Positions 43,369-53,901 of a DNA stretch of 56,118 nucleotides are shown in pieces. How positions within the stretch are numbered: position 1 is the first letter of the stretch; each line of letters opens with the position of its first letter. The DNA is from Prevotella illustrans (lineage in GTDB: Bacteria > Bacteroidota > Bacteroidia > Bacteroidales > Bacteroidaceae). The stretch is taken from assembly GCF_017426725.1 (NCBI RefSeq), contig NZ_JAERMS010000016.1:1-56118 (forward strand), read 5' to 3'. The position numbers and the translations under genes were made by a program. The notes beneath the pieces were generated by a model. It was not told the DNA's origin, ran no database searches, and saw only the letters and a list, made by a program, of their open reading frames with translations.

Positions 43369-44415
43369 ATGGTGAAACAATTTGAAATAAGAAATAGTAC
43401 AGCTGAATTCCTTACCTTTATGATTGAAGGAAAAGAAGATGGCATACAAGTCGTGTATAAAAAAGAAACTATATGGGCGACACAAAAAGCAATGGCAACA
43501 TTGTTTAACGTAGGAGTTTCTGCAATCAGTAAACATCTAAAGAATATTTTTGAAAGCGGAGAACTTGATAAAACAACGACTATTTCCAAAATAGAAACAG
43601 TCGTAAAAAGAGGTTTTCGTGGAGAATCGAAAGAAGAGGTTGAGTTTTACAATCTTGATGCCATTATTTCCGTCGGCTATCGTGTCAATTCTGTTCGTGC
43701 AACTCAATTCCGCCAATGGTGTACTTATGTACTTCGTCAGTTTGCTATTCGTGGGTATGTCATAGACAGAAAACGAATGGAAAACGGCTCATTTATTGGG
43801 GAAGACTATTTCGAACATCTGCTTGCCGAAATAAGGGAGATTAGACTGAGTGAACGTCGATTTTATCAGAAACTTACTGACATATATACAACGAGTATTG
43901 ATTACAATCTTAATGCACCTACCACTCGTATCTTTTTCAAAAAAGTGCAGAATAAGATGCACTACGCTGTGCATGGGCATACTGCCGCAGAGTTAATTGT
44001 AGATAGGGCTAATGCAGAGCATGAACACATGGGGTTAACTTCATGGGAAAAAGTACCTAACGGAAAGATTGTGAAAACGGATGTTTCCGTCGCAAAGAAT
44101 TATTTAAAAGAAAATGAATTGGAAGCAATGGGGAGAATTGTCAATTCTTTCCTTGATGTTGCTGAAGATATGGCGAAACGTCATATTCCCATGACCATGG
44201 AGGATTGGGCAAAACGTATAGACAAGTTTCTGGACGTTACAGATCGTCCCGTGTTGCCCGACAGTGGGAAAGTATCGGCTGAATATGCGAAAGAGTATGC
44301 TGAAACAGAATTTGAGAAATACAGAGTTATTCAAGATAAACTTTTTAAATCAGATTTTGACCGCTTTGATAAAGGAAATATATTACCACTTGATTTTAAT
44401 TCCGACGAAAAATGA
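43369..44415 (+). CDS. RhuM family protein
   Basis: 348 aa. The N-terminal region with IWATQKAMATLFNVGVSAISKHLKNIF and DAIISVGYRVNSVRATQFRQW is the hallmark of the RhuM/virulence-protein family. It combines a winged-helix-like start with a segment shared with phage and mobile-element proteins. A helical C-terminus follows. The biochemical role is unknown; genes of this family are scattered on islands, phages and near restriction systems. It is clearly AT-richer than nadA next door, with Lys/Ile-rich codons, suggesting acquisition. It overlaps nadA by 4 bp (ATGA). Confidence 0.9.
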   Translation: MVKQFEIRNSTAEFLTFMIEGKEDGIQVVYKKETIWATQKAMATLFNVGVSAISKHLKNIFESGELDKTTTISKIETVVKRGFRGESKEEVEFYNLDAIISVGYRVNSVRATQFRQWCTYVLRQFAIRGYVIDRKRMENGSFIGEDYFEHLLAEIREIRLSERRFYQKLTDIYTTSIDYNLNAPTTRIFFKKVQNKMHYAVHGHTAAELIVDRANAEHEHMGLTSWEKVPNGKIVKTDVSVAKNYLKENELEAMGRIVNSFLDVAEDMAKRHIPMTMEDWAKRIDKFLDVTDRPVLPDSGKVSAEYAKEYAETEFEKYRVIQDKLFKSDFDRFDKGNILPLDFNSDEK

Positions 44416-45425
44416 ATAATACAGTTAAAGATATGGAAATCAAGCAAGATTGGAAGGAGAAAGGCTATGTCGACGAGGCGGTCGACGCGTCATTGGACTT
44501 GAAGGCGGAGATTCGCCGGCTCTGCCGTGAGAAGGACGCTGTGGTCCTGGCACATTATTATACGGTGGGCGACATACAGGACGTGGCCGACTTCGTGGGC
44601 GACTCGTTGGCGCTGGCCCGCGAGGCCGCCGATACCGACGCCCGTGTAATGGTGATGTGCGGCGTGCACTTCATGGCCGAAACGTGCAAGCTGCTCTCGC
44701 CCACGAAGACGGTGCTCTGTCCCGACCTCACGGCGGGCTGTTCACTGGCCGACAGCTGTCGGGCCGACGACCTTCGCCGATTCAAGGAACAGCATCCGGG
44801 CTATCAGGTGGTGAGCTATGTCAACACCACGGCGGCCGTAAAGGCCCTGACCGACTGCGTAGTGACGAGCGGCAATGCCAAACGGGTGATCGACAGTTTT
44901 CCGCCCGACGCCAAGATAATCTTCGGACCCGACCGTAACTTAGGCGACTATCTCAACAGCGTCACGGGCCGCGACATGCTCCTTTGGAACGGCGGTTGCC
45001 ACGTACATGAGAAGTTTGGCGTCGACGTCATCATGAAACTCCGTCGGCTGCATCCCCAAGCCGTCGTCATGGCTCATTTGGAATGTAAGGCGCCCGTCCT
45101 GGCTCTGGCCGATGTAAAAGGCTCCACGGCCGCCATGCTCGCCTACGTCCGGGCTCATCCCGAGACCACGGAGTATATCGTAGCTACGGAGGCCGGCATT
45201 CTGCACGAGCTGGAGCGCGCCCATCCTGCCGCCACGTTCTATCCTGTGCCGCCCGAGGTGAGTGAAGGCGGACCGGGATGCGCCTGCAACGAGTGCGAAT
45301 ATATGAAGAAGAACACGCTCCGCAAGGTCTATCTGACCCTGAAATACGGATGGCCCACGGTGGAGGTGGACCCCGCCATCGCTGCCGACGCCGTGAAACC
45401 CATCGAACGGATGCTGAGGATATAA
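44412..45425 (+). CDS. nadA: Quinolinate synthase A
   Basis: 337 aa from the ATG that overlaps the RhuM stop; a second start (MEIKQDWK, 44433) is plausible. It condenses iminoaspartate with DHAP to quinolinate for NAD synthesis. The 4Fe-4S ligands are visible: MCGVHFMAETC, DLTAGCSLADSC and GPGCACNECEYM. VLAHYYTVGDIQDVADFVGDS is the substrate-site segment. nadB and nadC are not nearby. Placement after RhuM suggests that gene was inserted upstream and now overlaps it. Confidence 0.95.
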   Translation: MNNTVKDMEIKQDWKEKGYVDEAVDASLDLKAEIRRLCREKDAVVLAHYYTVGDIQDVADFVGDSLALAREAADTDARVMVMCGVHFMAETCKLLSPTKTVLCPDLTAGCSLADSCRADDLRRFKEQHPGYQVVSYVNTTAAVKALTDCVVTSGNAKRVIDSFPPDAKIIFGPDRNLGDYLNSVTGRDMLLWNGGCHVHEKFGVDVIMKLRRLHPQAVVMAHLECKAPVLALADVKGSTAAMLAYVRAHPETTEYIVATEAGILHELERAHPAATFYPVPPEVSEGGPGCACNECEYMKKNTLRKVYLTLKYGWPTVEVDPAIAADAVKPIERMLRI

Positions 45426-45496
45426 TGGGAAATGTGGAATGGGAAATGTGAAATGAGGAGTGGGGAATGGGGAGTGGGAAATAACGGATTCACGCG

Positions 45497-46072
45497 ATGA
45501 ATGAAATTATAATCAGGCGAATCAGACAGGGCGACGAAAAGGCGTTTGAGGCTGTCTATCGCGAATACTATCCATTGTTGTGCCGGTTTGGCATGCAGCT
45601 TCTCCATAACGCCGAACTGGTAGAGGAGGTGGTCGACGACGTGTTTTTCGCGCTATGGGAACGGCGTTCCGAGATAGACATACAGTCGCTGAAGGCCTAC
45701 CTGCTGAAAGCCGTGCGCAACAAGAGTCTGAACGAACTGAACTCACTTGGTCATCGGCAGCGGCAGATGACCGGTCGAATCGACATGGGCGACCGGCTGG
45801 ATTTCATCTCATCGCTGTTCGACGATGCCCATCCCTTGGAACAGTTGCTGGTCAGAGAGGCCGAGGAACGGCTCAGCCAAATCGTCGACAGCCTGCCCGA
45901 AGAGGACCGAAGGGTCTTCATGATGCAGCGGACGGAGGGAAAGACCTACGCCGAGATAGCCATGGAGCTGGGTATCTCGGTCAACACGGTGAAATATCAC
46001 ATGAAGAAGACCATACGCCTGTTGTCCGACGCGATGGGGCGGTGCCTTCTGCTGTTGCTTCTTATCAAATAA
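45497..46072 (+). CDS. ECF RNA polymerase sigma factor
   Basis: 191 aa. Region 2 (YREYYPLLCRFGMQLLHN to VVDDVFFALWERR) and region 4 with a helix-turn-helix (YAEIAMELGISVNTVKYHMKK) are complete. It pairs with the FecR gene 76 bp downstream and should direct transcription of the SusC/SusD/sulfatase genes when FecR relays receptor occupancy. The 71-bp gap after nadA is a low-complexity run of GGGAAATGTGGAATGGGAAA type repeats. Confidence 0.93.
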   Translation: MNEIIIRRIRQGDEKAFEAVYREYYPLLCRFGMQLLHNAELVEEVVDDVFFALWERRSEIDIQSLKAYLLKAVRNKSLNELNSLGHRQRQMTGRIDMGDRLDFISSLFDDAHPLEQLLVREAEERLSQIVDSLPEEDRRVFMMQRTEGKTYAEIAMELGISVNTVKYHMKKTIRLLSDAMGRCLLLLLLIK

Positions 46073-46148
46073 AAAAAATCTTTTTTTCTTTTTCTCGCTA
46101 CCCTTTCTTCATCTTTTTTGGTCATACTTTATTGAAAGATGAAGAAAA

Positions 46149-47147
46149 ATGAAAGAATCAAACCCCGATATCGACCTGCTGATAGGTTCCTTTATTGATG
46201 GAACCATCAGTCGTGAGGACTTCCTGACGCTGAAAGCGTGGACCTGGGAGTCGGACGACCATGCGGCATACGTGCGCCGTTGTCTCCAGACACTGGTGGC
46301 AGCCCGCACGGCGAGTGGCGAATCCTCTTTCGACACCGAGGCCGCCATCGCCCGTTTCCACGCCCGTGTCGGTCGCGAGCGTACAGGCAGTGGCATAAAG
46401 CGGGTTTGGTTGCGCCGGGTGGCCGCCGCAGCGGTGGTCCTTCTCGTCGTGTTGCCGTGGATAGGCTACCGCTTGGGAACCAATGCCGTCAAGAGCGACT
46501 TCTCGAGTGTGGTGACGGAAGTTCCCGAAGGGTCGCAGCTGAACCTGAAACTGCCCGACGGTACCACGGTGAAGCTCAACTCGGGGTCGACATTGACCTA
46601 TTCGCAGGGCTTCGGTATTACCGACCGTGAGGTGATTATTGACGGGGAAGGCTACTTCACCGTCAAACACGACGACCGGCTGCCTTTCAAAGTAAGCACC
46701 CGTGAGCTCGTTCTCCACGACCTCGGCACCGAATTCAGCTTCAGGAGTTATCGTCAGGACGATTACGCCCGGGTGAATCTCTTCGAGGGAAAGGTCAGTC
46801 TCGACAACGAGGTAGCGCATACCGCGGGCCATGAAATGCTGCCCGGCGAGCGCGTCGTGATGAACAAGCGCACCGGCCGAATCGTCAAGACCTCTTTGGA
46901 AAAAGACGCGCGTACGGCCCGCGAGATGACCGAACTGACCTTCGACAACGCCACGGTGGCCGAGATAGCCCGCGAACTGTCGCGAAGTTACGGCGCACGC
47001 GTAGAAGTGGCTGCCGGAGTGGCCGGCCGACGATTCTACGGTTCGTTCAATCGCAAGGAGAACACCTTGGAACAGGTGTTGGCCGTGATGTCGGACACCT
47101 GGCAGATACGCTATAAGAGAGAAAAAGAAAAATACATTTTATATTAG
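46149..47147 (+). CDS. FecR anti-sigma factor
   Basis: 332 aa. A cytoplasmic N-terminal domain (about 1-85), a transmembrane helix (about 95-112, VAAAAVVLLVVLPWIGY), a periplasmic FecR domain (about 120-215, GEGYFTVKHDDRLPFKV) and a C-terminal DUF4974/STN-like domain (LTFDNATVAEIARELSRSYG). It holds the sigma factor at the membrane until the SusC-type receptor's STN domain signals. Unlike the FecR at 496-1263, its cytoplasmic part is full length. Confidence 0.93.
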   Translation: MKESNPDIDLLIGSFIDGTISREDFLTLKAWTWESDDHAAYVRRCLQTLVAARTASGESSFDTEAAIARFHARVGRERTGSGIKRVWLRRVAAAAVVLLVVLPWIGYRLGTNAVKSDFSSVVTEVPEGSQLNLKLPDGTTVKLNSGSTLTYSQGFGITDREVIIDGEGYFTVKHDDRLPFKVSTRELVLHDLGTEFSFRSYRQDDYARVNLFEGKVSLDNEVAHTAGHEMLPGERVVMNKRTGRIVKTSLEKDARTAREMTELTFDNATVAEIARELSRSYGARVEVAAGVAGRRFYGSFNRKENTLEQVLAVMSDTWQIRYKREKEKYILY

Positions 47148-47181
47148 TACATATCAAGCAACCATCAAAACACAGCAGCCC

Positions 47182-50100
47182 ATGAAAAGAAAAAACATGT
47201 GCCGTCTCGGCAAGAGATTTCTCCTGATGGCCTGTATCGCCTGTCTTGCGGTCATCGCGGCGTCGGCTCAGAAACTGACGTTCAACGTGAGCAACGTCAC
47301 GGTGAAGCAGGCTATGTCGCAATTAAAGAAACAGACCGGTTATTCCTTCGTGTTCTACGCCGAAGACATCGACGTAGACAAGATTGTCAGTGTGAAGGCC
47401 GACAACGCCGACCTGACACGGATTGTCGGTCAGATTCTGGCTCATCAGAACGTGAATTACGAAATCAAGGGAAAGAACATCGTCGTCAACAAGGCGCGCG
47501 GCGTCCGCACCCCCGTAGCCAACGCTTCCACGGAAGCCAAGCGGAAGGTAAGCGGCAAAATCGTAGACCCGGCCGGTGAACCCGTTATCGGGGCCACCGT
47601 GAAAGAAGAGGGTACCGGAAACGCCACCGTGACGGACATAGACGGCAATTACACCTTCTACGTAACGGACGCCAACGCCAAGCTGTACGTCAGTTACGTG
47701 GGTTATCGTCCCCGGACGGTGAAGCTCTCCGAAAGTTCGCTTATCAGGTTGAGTGAGGACACGGAATCACTCAACGAGGTGGTCGTCATCGGCTACGGCA
47801 CCGTGAAGAAGAGCGACCTGACCGGCTCGGTGGTGTCCGTGGGCGAAGGAAAGTTTACGGAGGGTATCACCACCAACGCCTTCCAGATGATCAACGGCAA
47901 GGCGGCGGGCGTGAACGTCAGCCAGACGAGTTCAGCGCCCGGTGCCTCTACCAAGATACAGATTCGCGGTGCCGGTTCGATCAACAGCAGCAACGACGCC
48001 CTTGTCGTGGTGGACGGCATGCCCGGCGTCGACCCGTCGTCTGTCAATGCCGATGACGTGAAGTCCATCGAAGTGCTGAAAGACGCCTCGGCGGCGGCCA
48101 TCTACGGAACGCGGGCGGCCAACGGCGTGATTCTGATCACCACGAAGTCGGGGGCGAAAGCCTCGTTGCGGGTGAAGTTTGGCGCGGAACTGGGATTCCA
48201 GTCGGTTGCCAAGCGGATGAAAGTGTTGAACGGCCGCGACTATATGGAGACGTTGAACGCGCTGCGATCGGAGTCGAATCATCCCGACGGCGCCATCTAT
48301 ACGCAGGATCAAATCAATTCCGTAGGTCGCGGAACCGACTGGCAGGACGAGATTTTCCGTAACGGTGCGCCCGTTCAGAACTACAGACTCGGGTTCTCGG
48401 GCGGCGGCGAGAAGCACACGTTCTATCTGGGATTAGGCGTCATGGATCAGCAGGGACTGGTCGATCGGTCTAAGCTGACTAAATACAACGTGAGGGCCAA
48501 CGTCAACCTGACGCCGACCGACTTTCTGCGTTTCAAGTTCAACATGAACTATACGCGTGACGACGGAACCTCCATCTTCGAGGGAACGGGCGTCAACGAA
48601 GGTGCCGGCGTTATCAATTCCGCCATCCAGTTCGACCCTACCCTTCCAGCCGGAAAGAATCCGGAAACGGGCCGCTATTACACGAACGACTATATCTCGC
48701 TCGACAATCCGCTGGCTCTTCTGAAAGGCATCGATACCGACCGCCATTCCAACAACGCCTACGGCACGTTGGCCGTGGAGCTGGAACCGTTGAAGAACCT
48801 GATTCTGACGGCGAGGGTGGGCGCGACGGTCAATTCGTATATGAATAATTTCTACCGCACACGCGAGACCATAACCGGCCTGGCTTCGGGCGGCTCGGCC
48901 AACAAAAGGAGCGGCGAAAGCACGCAGTGGCTTGCTGAGTTCCTGCTGAACTACAGTAAGACGTTTCATGAAATCCACGACCTTTCCGTCATGTTCGGTA
49001 CCACCTACGAGCAGTTCCTGTCGGAATACGTCACGGGCAACGCCACAGGATTCCTGTCGGACGTGTTGAGCTACAACAACATGCACGGTGGCGATACGCT
49101 CAACGGCGACGACGTGTACTCGTTCAAGAGCCGCAACAGGCTGCACGGACTTCTCGGCCGGTTCAACTACAACCTGCGCGACAAGTATCTGCTTACGGCG
49201 TCTTTTCGTTACGACGGCACGTCGCGCTTCTCCGAGAACCACAAATACGCCTTCTTCCCGTCCATGGCCCTCGCGTGGAGAATGTCGGAAGAATCGTTCA
49301 TGAAACGGCTGAAGCAGCTGAGTTACCTGAAGCTGCGCGTAGGATACGGTAGGCTCGGCAACCAGGGAATCAACAATTACGCGACCCTCCGCACGCTGGT
49401 AGCGGGCGGTTCGGTTGTCTTCGGCAATTCGCTTTCGCAGGGATTGGTGTTGGCGCGACTGCCCAATCCCAACCTGCGGTGGGAGACGACGGAGGAATAT
49501 AACGTAGGCGTGGACTTCGGTTTCTTCGATAATCGGATCTCGGGCAGCGTCGACCTCTTCGTCAGAAACACCAAAGACCAGCTGTTCGACAAGCTCTTGC
49601 CGTCGGCCATCGGCTTCTCTTCGGTAAAAGTCAACGCAGGCAACGTGCGAAACTCGGGTCTGGATCTCGTCCTCAATACCGTGAACGTCCGGTCCAAGAG
49701 ACTGAGTTGGGAAACGTCGGTCAACCTGTCGTTGCTCAAGAATGAGGTGAAGAGCCTGCCCGACTACATGCCGCGGCTGATTACCGGCGACATCGCGTCG
49801 TTCGTATCGGGATTCAACATCACGCGGGTGGGCGACCCCATCTACGCTTTCTACGGCTTCAAGGTGGACGGTATCTTCCAGCAGGGCGACGACATCGCCC
49901 ATTCCGCCCAGCCCAATGCCCGTCCCGGCGACCTGAAATTCCACAACTATGATAACGACGACCGCATCACGTCGGAGGACCGCACCATCCTGGGCAAGCC
50001 GTTTCCCGACGTCACCTTCGGCATCACCAACACCTTCAAGTACAAGAACTTCACCTTGGGCGTGTTCCTGCAGGGCGTTTACGGTATCAGCACCTTGGAT

Positions 50101-50505
50101 GTCAATGTGCTGGAGTCGCTCTACCCTACCAACGAATACCGTAACCGTCTGGCCAAATACTACAAGAACCGCTGGACTCCATCCAATCCCACCAACCGTT
50201 ATCCCAGTGGCGTGAATCCCACGAATTACGGCGGACAGTATGTTGTCAATTCTCTGACAGTCGTAGACGCGTCGTTCCTCCGTGTGAAGAATGTCAGCCT
50301 CACCTACGACATCCCTCTGAAGAGCCACAGAATACTCCAGACGGCGCAGGTTTACGCCTCGGTGGACAACCTGTGTACCTTTACAAGCTACGACGGATTC
50401 GACCCCGACGCCAGCGTTACCGGCTCGTCCAGCGTCTCCAAAGTCAATTATAACAGTTATCCTCTCTCCAGAACGATTCGCTTTGGAGTAAACCTGACCT
50501 TTTAA
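47182..50505 (+). CDS. SusC/RagA-type TonB-linked outer membrane protein
   Basis: 1107 aa. A signal peptide (ending near AASAQ), an STN domain (about 30-100), a carboxypeptidase-regulatory-like domain (about 112-195), the SusC plug start SLNEVVVIGYGTVKKSDLTG and a barrel ending in IRFGVNLTF. It is the large transporter of a Sus pair, importing a glycan across the outer membrane with its SusD lipoprotein. The STN domain ties it to the FecR-sigma pair just upstream. A sulfatase downstream points to a sulfated substrate (mucin, glycosaminoglycan or algal); which one cannot be told. Confidence 0.96.
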   Translation: MKRKNMCRLGKRFLLMACIACLAVIAASAQKLTFNVSNVTVKQAMSQLKKQTGYSFVFYAEDIDVDKIVSVKADNADLTRIVGQILAHQNVNYEIKGKNIVVNKARGVRTPVANASTEAKRKVSGKIVDPAGEPVIGATVKEEGTGNATVTDIDGNYTFYVTDANAKLYVSYVGYRPRTVKLSESSLIRLSEDTESLNEVVVIGYGTVKKSDLTGSVVSVGEGKFTEGITTNAFQMINGKAAGVNVSQTSSAPGASTKIQIRGAGSINSSNDALVVVDGMPGVDPSSVNADDVKSIEVLKDASAAAIYGTRAANGVILITTKSGAKASLRVKFGAELGFQSVAKRMKVLNGRDYMETLNALRSESNHPDGAIYTQDQINSVGRGTDWQDEIFRNGAPVQNYRLGFSGGGEKHTFYLGLGVMDQQGLVDRSKLTKYNVRANVNLTPTDFLRFKFNMNYTRDDGTSIFEGTGVNEGAGVINSAIQFDPTLPAGKNPETGRYYTNDYISLDNPLALLKGIDTDRHSNNAYGTLAVELEPLKNLILTARVGATVNSYMNNFYRTRETITGLASGGSANKRSGESTQWLAEFLLNYSKTFHEIHDLSVMFGTTYEQFLSEYVTGNATGFLSDVLSYNNMHGGDTLNGDDVYSFKSRNRLHGLLGRFNYNLRDKYLLTASFRYDGTSRFSENHKYAFFPSMALAWRMSEESFMKRLKQLSYLKLRVGYGRLGNQGINNYATLRTLVAGGSVVFGNSLSQGLVLARLPNPNLRWETTEEYNVGVDFGFFDNRISGSVDLFVRNTKDQLFDKLLPSAIGFSSVKVNAGNVRNSGLDLVLNTVNVRSKRLSWETSVNLSLLKNEVKSLPDYMPRLITGDIASFVSGFNITRVGDPIYAFYGFKVDGIFQQGDDIAHSAQPNARPGDLKFHNYDNDDRITSEDRTILGKPFPDVTFGITNTFKYKNFTLGVFLQGVYGISTLDVNVLESLYPTNEYRNRLAKYYKNRWTPSNPTNRYPSGVNPTNYGGQYVVNSLTVVDASFLRVKNVSLTYDIPLKSHRILQTAQVYASVDNLCTFTSYDGFDPDASVTGSSSVSKVNYNSYPLSRTIRFGVNLTF

Positions 50506-50517
50506 CGTGTACCGACA

Positions 50518-52013
50518 ATGAAACATTCGAAATTATCATTAGCCCTTTCCGCCGCGCTTTTCTGCGTGACGCTGTCCGGATGCAAGGACTTCTTAGATGA
50601 GAAAGTATATACGGAATACGACCCTTCCGCGCTTCTGAAAGAGCGAAACGGCGTCGACGCCTTGCTGGCCGGCGCCTATTCGAGGTCGAGAATCGTGCAG
50701 TATGAAAGCCGCAACTATATGTACCTCTTCAACGAGTTTCCCACCGATATCGCCTTCGAGACGGGCGGAGGACTGGAGCGTAACGCGGCGCCGTTCATCA
50801 ATTACGCGTGGTCCGTGGACGATCAGCTGCTCAACAGTTTCTGGACGAAGATGTACACGGCCGTATCGAGCGCCAACGCCGTGCTCGACGTCACGTCGGG
50901 ACTGTCGGGAATATCGGAGGAAAAAGTCAATTCCATACGCGGTGAGGCTTGCTTTATCCGCTCTTCTTCCTACTATTTCCTGTATAATCTCTTCGGAACC
51001 GTGCCCATCATCGAGATTCCCGACGGCGCCTCGCCCGAAAAGATAGAGGAAATAGGCCGGTCTACGCCCCGTGCGACGCACGAGCAGATGGTCAGATACA
51101 TGGAAGAAGACCTGACTTTCGCGGCGGAACATCTGCCGGTGAAAGAGGAACCGATCGGCCATGCCACGAAAGGGGCCGCGCTGGCCGTTCTCACGAAGCT
51201 GTACATGCACGAGAAGGACTGGTCGAAGGTGGTGGCCACGGCCCAAAAGATCATCGACCTGGGCTATTACTCGCTCTACGACGATTACACCAAACTCTTT
51301 ACGGTAGAGGACGAAAGCAATCGGGAATTCATTTACAGGGCACCTTGCATCGCGCAAAGCGGCTATGCCAACAACTACATGGCCCACGCCTTTCCACCCA
51401 ACTATCCCGTTCAGAGCACTGGGCCAACTTCGGAGCGCAGTTTCGCACCTATACCGCTTTCTATGACACGTTCGGCGACGATGACACAAGGAGGAAACTC
51501 CTCATTACGCGTTACACCAACCAGTCGGGACACGAGGTGGAATTGCTCAGAGACGCCAAGGGCAACCCGCTGAACAACGTGCGCAGCTTCAAGTATTGGC
51601 CCGATCCCAATGCCGTAGGCGAGCACATGGGAAACGATATCGTGTACGTGAGGTACGCCGACATCCTGCTCTGCAAGGCGGAGGCCTTGAACGAACTCAA
51701 CGGACCGAATGAGGAGAGTGTCAGTCTGGTCAATATGGTTCGTAAACGAGCCAAGACGACACTCATATCGCTATCCGATTATCCCACCAAAGAGCGGTTC
51801 AGAGACTTCATCCTGGCCGAACGCGGCAGGGAATTCTATACGGAAGGCTTGCGCAGGGAAGACCTCATCCGCCACGGAAAACTTATTTCCGACGCACGGG
51901 CAAGGGGCAAAGACGCCAAGGATTACCAGACACTCTACCCCATCCCTCTGCGACAGATGGAGGCAAACGACCGTCTTGAGCAGAATCCGGGTTATGAGAG
52001 TCACAAAAAATAG
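50518..52013 (+). pseudogene. SusD/RagB-type lipoprotein, frameshifted near 51408
   Basis: The N-terminal frame (50518 to about 51410) has lipobox LSGC and the SusD helical body (EKVNSIRGEACFIRSSSYYF). The rest, from EHWANFGAQFRTYTAF to the stop at 52013 with YVRYADILLCKAEALNELNG and LAERGREFYTEGLRREDLIR, is in another frame. An extra G in CCCGTTCAG (about 51406-51414) would restore one protein of about 498 aa. It is either a recent mutation or a sequencing error. It should cap SusC and bind glycan at the surface. It lies 12 bp after susC. Confidence 0.88.
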
Positions 52014-52039
52014 ATTCAACGTTTGACTTTTTAAGCATA

Positions 52040-53613
52040 ATGAAAGATCTCAGATTTTATTCTTTCCTTTTAGCTTCCGCGTCGTCGGCCACGCCCATGG
52101 CCGCCACGGGGGAGCCGACGCGGCCCAACATCATCCTCTTCATGGTGGATGACATGGGGTGGCAGGATACATCGGTACCGTTCTGGACGCAGCCGACGCG
52201 GCTGAACCGAACCTACGAGACGCCCAACATGGAACGGCTGGCGGCCGAGGGAATGCTGTTTACGCAGGCCTACGCCTGTCCCATCAGTTCGCCGAGCCGG
52301 TGCAGCCTGATGACGGGGTCGAACGCCGTGCGCCATCGCGTGACGAACTGGACGCTTGAGAAGAATATCGTGACCGATGACGATGACGATCGTGTGGCCG
52401 TGCCCGACTGGAACTACAATGGTATCTGCCAGACCGAGGACGTCGACCATACCTATCCGGCCGTGTCGTTCGTCGAACTGCTTCGCCGTGGCGGCTATCA
52501 CACCATCCACTGCGGCAAAGCTCACTGGGGCGCCATCGATACGCCGGGCGAGAATCCGACGCATTTCGGATTCGAGGTGAACATATCGGGACATGCCGCC
52601 GGCGCGCCAGCCACCTATCTCAGTGAAGATAATTACGGACACAGGAAGGACGGCACGCCCACTTCCCGCTTCTCCGTGCCGGGACTCGATAAATACTGGG
52701 GCACAGGAACGTTTCTCACCGAAGCGTTGACGCGCGAGGCGCTGCGGGCTCTGGGACAGGCGAAGGCCTACGGACAGCCGTTCTACCTGTATATGTCGCA
52801 TTACGCGGTGCATGTGCCGATAGATCGCGACGAGCGTTATTTCTCTAAATACATAAGGAAGGGACTCTCCGACAAGGAAGCCGCCTACGCCTCATTAGTG
52901 GAAGGAATGGATCATAGCTTAGGCGAGATTCTCGACTGGCTCGAGAAGAACGGTGAGGCCGAGCGCACCATCGTCATTTTCATGAGCGACAACGGCGGTT
53001 ATGCCACGGGCAGCCAATGGCGCGACGAACCGCTGTTTACGCAAAACGCGCCGTTGAACTGCGGAAAGGGGTCGCTCCACGAAGGAGGCATTCGCGAACC
53101 GATGATCGTGAGGTGGCCCAAACGGGTGGTGGCGGGCAGTCGGTGCGACCGTTACATCATGATAGAGGACTTCTACCCTACCATTCTGGAGATGGCGGGA
53201 ATCGGGAAATACCGGGTGCCGCAGACGATAGACGGCAGGAGCTTCGTGCCGCTGCTGACCGGTACGGGCGATCCGTCGCGCGGCCGCAGCTTGGTGTGGA
53301 ACTATCCGAACGTATGGGGCAACACGGGACCGGCCATCAGCCTGAACTGTGCCATCAGAAAGGGCGACTGGAAACTCATTTACAGTTACAAGACGGGGAA
53401 GAAGGAGCTGTATAACATCCCGCGGGATATCGGTGAGAAGAACGACCTGGCGGCCCGTTATCCGCAATCGTCAAGTCGCTCTCCCGTGAGTTGGGCGATT
53501 ATCTTAGAAAGAATGGCGGTCAGCGCCCGTCGTTTAAAGCGACCGGACAGCCCTGTCCATGGCCCGACGAGCCATGGACCTACCTCGGCCCTCCCAAAGG
53601 GAGGGAGAACTAA
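52040..53613 (+). CDS. Ser-type sulfatase, exported, frameshifted at its C-terminus
   Basis: Metal-binding PNIILFMVDDMGWQDT and the signature PISSPSRCSLMTG mark a formylglycine sulfatase of the serine type, which needs an anaerobic sulfatase-maturating enzyme. FMSDNGGYATGS and PMIVRWPKRVVAG are also typical. An N-terminal signal-like segment precedes residue 20. In the given frame the end is garbled. One extra G in ATCCGCAATCG (near 53464) restores the expected tail (KSLSRELGDYLRKNGGQ) and a stop at 53613. The last codons fall in the dispersed repeat. It removes sulfate from an unknown glycan. Confidence 0.9.
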
Positions 53614-53901
53614 CTGAAGAGTGTGGAGTGTGAAATGTAGACAGCTTATCTTTTCACACTCCACATTTTATATTTCCCACTTCTCATTTATCATTTCCCA
53701 CTTAGCTTTATGTCTTTCTTGGCCGCTTGCGGCCCTTATGTCCTGTTCCGACAATCTGAAAAATATGTTTTTATGTCTTTATGTCAAAAAAACAACATGA
53801 ACAAAAAATATGTCCTTATGTCTTTATGTCAAAAAACATCATGTGAAAAACATGTCCTTATGTCCTTAAAAACAACATGAGGAAAACATGTCCTTCTGTC
53901 T
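53593..53901. repeat. Dispersed ~305-bp repeat with minisatellite, copy 2
   Basis: It follows the same order as 42915-43220: CCCAAAGGGAGGG, the GAACTAACTGAAGAGTG stretch, A/G- and C/T-rich inverted arms, GGCCGCTTGCGGCC (53721), then TATGTCTTTATGTC units starting at about 53772, 53817 and 53859. The full palindrome CCCTCCC-AAA-GGGAGGG is at 53589-53605 and supplies the sulfatase's last codons. Confidence 0.8.

Noticed and set aside
45426..45496. Small RNA or riboswitch between nadA and the sigma gene
   Set aside because: The gap is simple GGGAAATG-type low-complexity repeat without a stable fold.
48433..50526. Long antisense open frame (697 codons) opposite the SusC-type gene, and similar ones opposite polA and GH92
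   Set aside because: These mirror the codon pattern of strong genes on the plus strand, have no recognisable domains and no promoters.
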